64,000 nt of DNA from Blautia sp. XA-2221 (GTDB taxonomy: Bacteria > Bacillota > Clostridia > Lachnospirales > Lachnospiraceae), in contig NZ_JAJQXX010000005.1 of assembly GCF_028767025.1 (NCBI RefSeq), positions 1 through 64,000 on the forward strand, written 5' to 3'. Below, piece after piece: positions 61,984-64,000 of this stretch; within the stretch, counting starts at the first letter, position 1; every line of letters starts with the position of its first letter. The notes below the pieces were generated by a model, which saw only the letters and a list, made by a program, of their open reading frames with translations, had not been told where the DNA came from and did not search any database. A program made the translations under genes and the position numbers.

Positions 61984-63330
61984 ATGGCACTGAATGGTAT
62001 TCAGATCTTCAAATTAACACCAAAGAAAAACTGTAAGGAATGTGGATGCCCGACATGTATGGCTTTCGCTATGAAAGTTGCACAGGGCGCTATGCAGATT
62101 GAGCAGTGTCCGCATATGTCTGACGAGGCACTGGCATCTCTTTCTGAGGCAACTGCTCCGCCGATGAAAACAATCAAGATTGGTACAGGCGATGGTGAGT
62201 TCACTCTCGGAGGAGAAACTGTACTTTTCAGACATGAAAAAACATTTGTAAGCAAAACAAGATATGCAGTTGCACTTTGCACAGATATGACTGATGCAGA
62301 AGTAGAAGCTAAACTTGCTGAGATCCCGACTGTAGATTATGACCGTATCGGAGAGAGAATGCATGTTGAGCTTGTATATGTGAACTGCGGAGAAGGTGCA
62401 GACGCAGCAGCTTACACAGCGCTGGTAGAAAAAGCAAAAGGTCTTGGAAGAACTCTGGTTCTCGGATGTACAGATCCTGAGATCGCTAAGGCTGCTCTTG
62501 AAGTATGTAAGGACTCCAAACCGGTTCTCAATGGTGCGAACGCTTCCAACTATGAGGCAATGAACACTGTTGCAACTGAGGCAGGTGTTGTTCTTGGAGT
62601 ATCCGGAAGCGATATCAATGAGCTTTATGACACAGTAGCAGCTCTTGAGAAGCTTGGAAACAAGAACCTTGTTCTTGACACAACAGGCGCTGATGTAAAA
62701 GAGACATTTAAGAATACTGTACTGGTTCGCCGTGCAGCTCTTAAAGATCAGGACAGAACCTTTGGTTATCCGTCTCTTGTAAATCTTGTTAAAATTGCGA
62801 AAGGTGACAAACATTTACAGGCAGCACTTGCTTCCCTGTTTACTATGAAATATGGTTCCATCATTGTTATGGAGCAGATGACCTATGCAGAGGCACTTCC
62901 GCTTTATGGTCTGCGTCAGAACGTATTTACTGATCCGCAGAAGCCAATGAAGGTAGAGCCGGGCGTTTACCCGCTGAATGGAGCAGATGAGAACTCTCTG
63001 GTAGTTACTACTGTAGACTTTGCTCTTACATATTTCGTTGTATCCGGCGAGCTGGAACGTTCCGGTGTTCCGCTTAATCTTGTGATCAACGATGCAGGCG
63101 GACTTTCCGTACTTACCTCCTGGGCGGCAGGCAAGTTTTCCAGCACAAGCATTTCTACCTTTATCAAAGAAGAGGTTGAACCGAAGGTAAAATGCCGTAA
63201 GCTTGTAATCCCGGGTAAGGTTGCTGTTCTGAAAGGCGATCTGGAGGCAAAACTTCCGGGATGGGAAATCATCGTAGGTCCAAGAGAAGCAGTACAGCTT
63301 GTGAAGTTCTTAAAAGATATGCAGGCGTAA
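61984..63330 (+). CDS. acsC: Corrinoid iron-sulfur protein large (gamma) subunit
   Basis: Large subunit that holds a low-potential 4Fe-4S cluster and the cobamide. The 448 residues start MALNGIQIFKLTP with the cluster motif C-x2-C-x4-C-x16-C in NCKECGCPTCMAFAMKV...QIEQCPHMS (residues about 17-42). A TIM-barrel domain and a C-terminal corrinoid-binding domain follow, with VINDAGGLSVLTSWAAG near 366 and VIPGKVAVLKGDLEA near 407. It lies between acsD and acsE. RBS AGGAGG. Confidence 0.94.
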   Translation: MALNGIQIFKLTPKKNCKECGCPTCMAFAMKVAQGAMQIEQCPHMSDEALASLSEATAPPMKTIKIGTGDGEFTLGGETVLFRHEKTFVSKTRYAVALCTDMTDAEVEAKLAEIPTVDYDRIGERMHVELVYVNCGEGADAAAYTALVEKAKGLGRTLVLGCTDPEIAKAALEVCKDSKPVLNGANASNYEAMNTVATEAGVVLGVSGSDINELYDTVAALEKLGNKNLVLDTTGADVKETFKNTVLVRRAALKDQDRTFGYPSLVNLVKIAKGDKHLQAALASLFTMKYGSIIVMEQMTYAEALPLYGLRQNVFTDPQKPMKVEPGVYPLNGADENSLVVTTVDFALTYFVVSGELERSGVPLNLVINDAGGLSVLTSWAAGKFSSTSISTFIKEEVEPKVKCRKLVIPGKVAVLKGDLEAKLPGWEIIVGPREAVQLVKFLKDMQA

Positions 63331-63408
63331 GCCACATAAATATATTTCGGGCAGGAGGGGATTTTTCCTTCCGTGTCCGTATCAAACCACGTAAAGGAGA
63401 ACACAGGT

Positions 63409-64000
63409 ATGTCAAAATTTATCACAATTGGTGAAAGACTTTCAACAACTGCACCGGCAGTAAACAAAGCGTTTACAGAAAGAGATCCGGAGCCGATCCT
63501 TAAAAGAGCAAAACAGCAGCTTGATGCAGGCGCTACTTATCTGGATGTAAATATCGGACCTGCTGAGAACGATGGTCCTGAGCTTATGAAATGGGCTGTA
63601 GAGCTTCTTCAGAGCAACTTTGACAACGTTCCGCTGGCACTGGATACTTCCAACGTAGCAGCTATTGAAGCTGGTATTTCCGTATACAACCGTTCCAAAG
63701 GAAAACCGATCGTAAACTCCGCTGACGCAGCAGGAAGAATCGAATATGTTGACCTTGCAGCAGCTAACGATGCTATCGTTATTGCTCTCTGTAACGGAGA
63801 AGGAATTGCAAAAGACAATGATGAGCGTATGATGTTCATGCAGACACTGATGGAGCGTGGTATGGAGCACGGCATGGATGTTGAGAACGATATGTGGTTT
63901 GACCCGCTGTTCCTGGTTATCAAAGGAATGCAGGACAAACAGATGGAAGTTCTTGAGTTCATTAAAATGATCTCTGATATGGGCATGAAGAGTACAGGCG
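63409..64000 (+). CDS. acsE: Methyltetrahydrofolate:corrinoid/iron-sulfur protein methyltransferase (5' part, cut by window end)
   Basis: Transfers the methyl group of methyl-THF to the corrinoid protein. Only the first 197 codons are inside the window; the frame is open to the last base. The sequence begins SKFITIGERLSTTAPAVNKA, then QQLDAGATYLDVNIGP near 37, LALDTSNVAAIEAG near 75, and KPIVNSADAAGRIEYV near 97, the pterin-binding TIM-barrel pattern of MeTr. RBS AAAGGAG lies 15 bases upstream. It completes the gene order acsB-acsD-acsC-acsE. Confidence 0.95.
   Translation, partial: MSKFITIGERLSTTAPAVNKAFTERDPEPILKRAKQQLDAGATYLDVNIGPAENDGPELMKWAVELLQSNFDNVPLALDTSNVAAIEAGISVYNRSKGKPIVNSADAAGRIEYVDLAAANDAIVIALCNGEGIAKDNDERMMFMQTLMERGMEHGMDVENDMWFDPLFLVIKGMQDKQMEVLEFIKMISDMGMKSTG

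Overview
The window looks like a chromosome segment of an acetogenic Lachnospiraceae bacterium, most likely Blautia or a close relative. Three things support this: Firmicute gene orders (rimP-nusA-ylxR-ylxQ-infB-rbfA-nrnA-truB-ribF, and a T-box-controlled pheST), strong AGGAGG ribosome sites with sigma-A promoters, and a Wood-Ljungdahl carbonyl-branch cluster at the right end. The genus is an inference from gene content. Nearly all genes lie on the + strand. I saw no tRNA, rRNA, CRISPR array, prophage or transposase.

Layout. 0.1-4.6 kb: topoisomerase IV genes parE and parC, separated by three 45-bp tandem repeats. 4.6-13.1 kb: the translation-factor operon rimP to ribF. 13.2-18.6 kb: a Na/phosphate cotransporter, rpsO and pnp with structured leaders, nrdG and dut. 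18.6-25.6 kb: a DUF1292 protein, exonuclease III, a debranching-enzyme homologue that has lost its catalytic residues, a DUF5662 protein, a GntR-ABC transporter operon with a perfect 14-bp operator-like inverted repeat, and a DUF362 protein. 25.9-33.5 kb: a cytidylate-kinase-like protein, a SleB-type hydrolase, threonine synthase, a probable 6S RNA, aldose epimerase, a SpoIID-like protein and a YihY membrane protein. 33.5-38.1 kb: a phenylalanine T-box, pheS, pheT and a phosphatase. 38.2-40.9 kb: a two-gene ion-driven motor unit (MotA/ExbB channel with a long coiled coil, plus a MotB/OmpA-type partner) that resembles ZorA-ZorB without the Zorya effectors. 41.0-52.0 kb: ZIP transporter, rplS, lepB, rbgA, rnhB, yraN, pgeF, prs (- strand), a DUF512 radical-SAM protein, der, plsY and gpsA. 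52.1-53.0 kb: an aldo/keto reductase (- strand).

53.3-64.0 kb is the metabolic signature: a His-rich protein and CooT (both probable nickel handlers), metF, cooC, CO dehydrogenase (acsA), a second cooC, acetyl-CoA synthase (acsB), both corrinoid iron-sulfur protein subunits (acsD, acsC) and the start of the methyltransferase acsE, which runs off the right edge. Together these take a methyl group from methyl-tetrahydrofolate and CO made from CO2 and join them to CoA. The two CooC ATPases, CooT and the His-rich protein would supply nickel to CODH and ACS.

The most notable points are the orphan ZorAB-like motor unit, the debranching-enzyme homologue lacking its catalytic residues, the yraN gene that appears to start at ATT, a terminator hairpin and sigma-E-like boxes overlapping the SpoIID-like start codon, a signal peptidase with Arg at the catalytic Lys position, the in-frame 45-bp repeats between parE and parC, and the nickel-handling pair ahead of the acetyl-CoA synthase genes. 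All calls are from reading the sequence; no database search was run.
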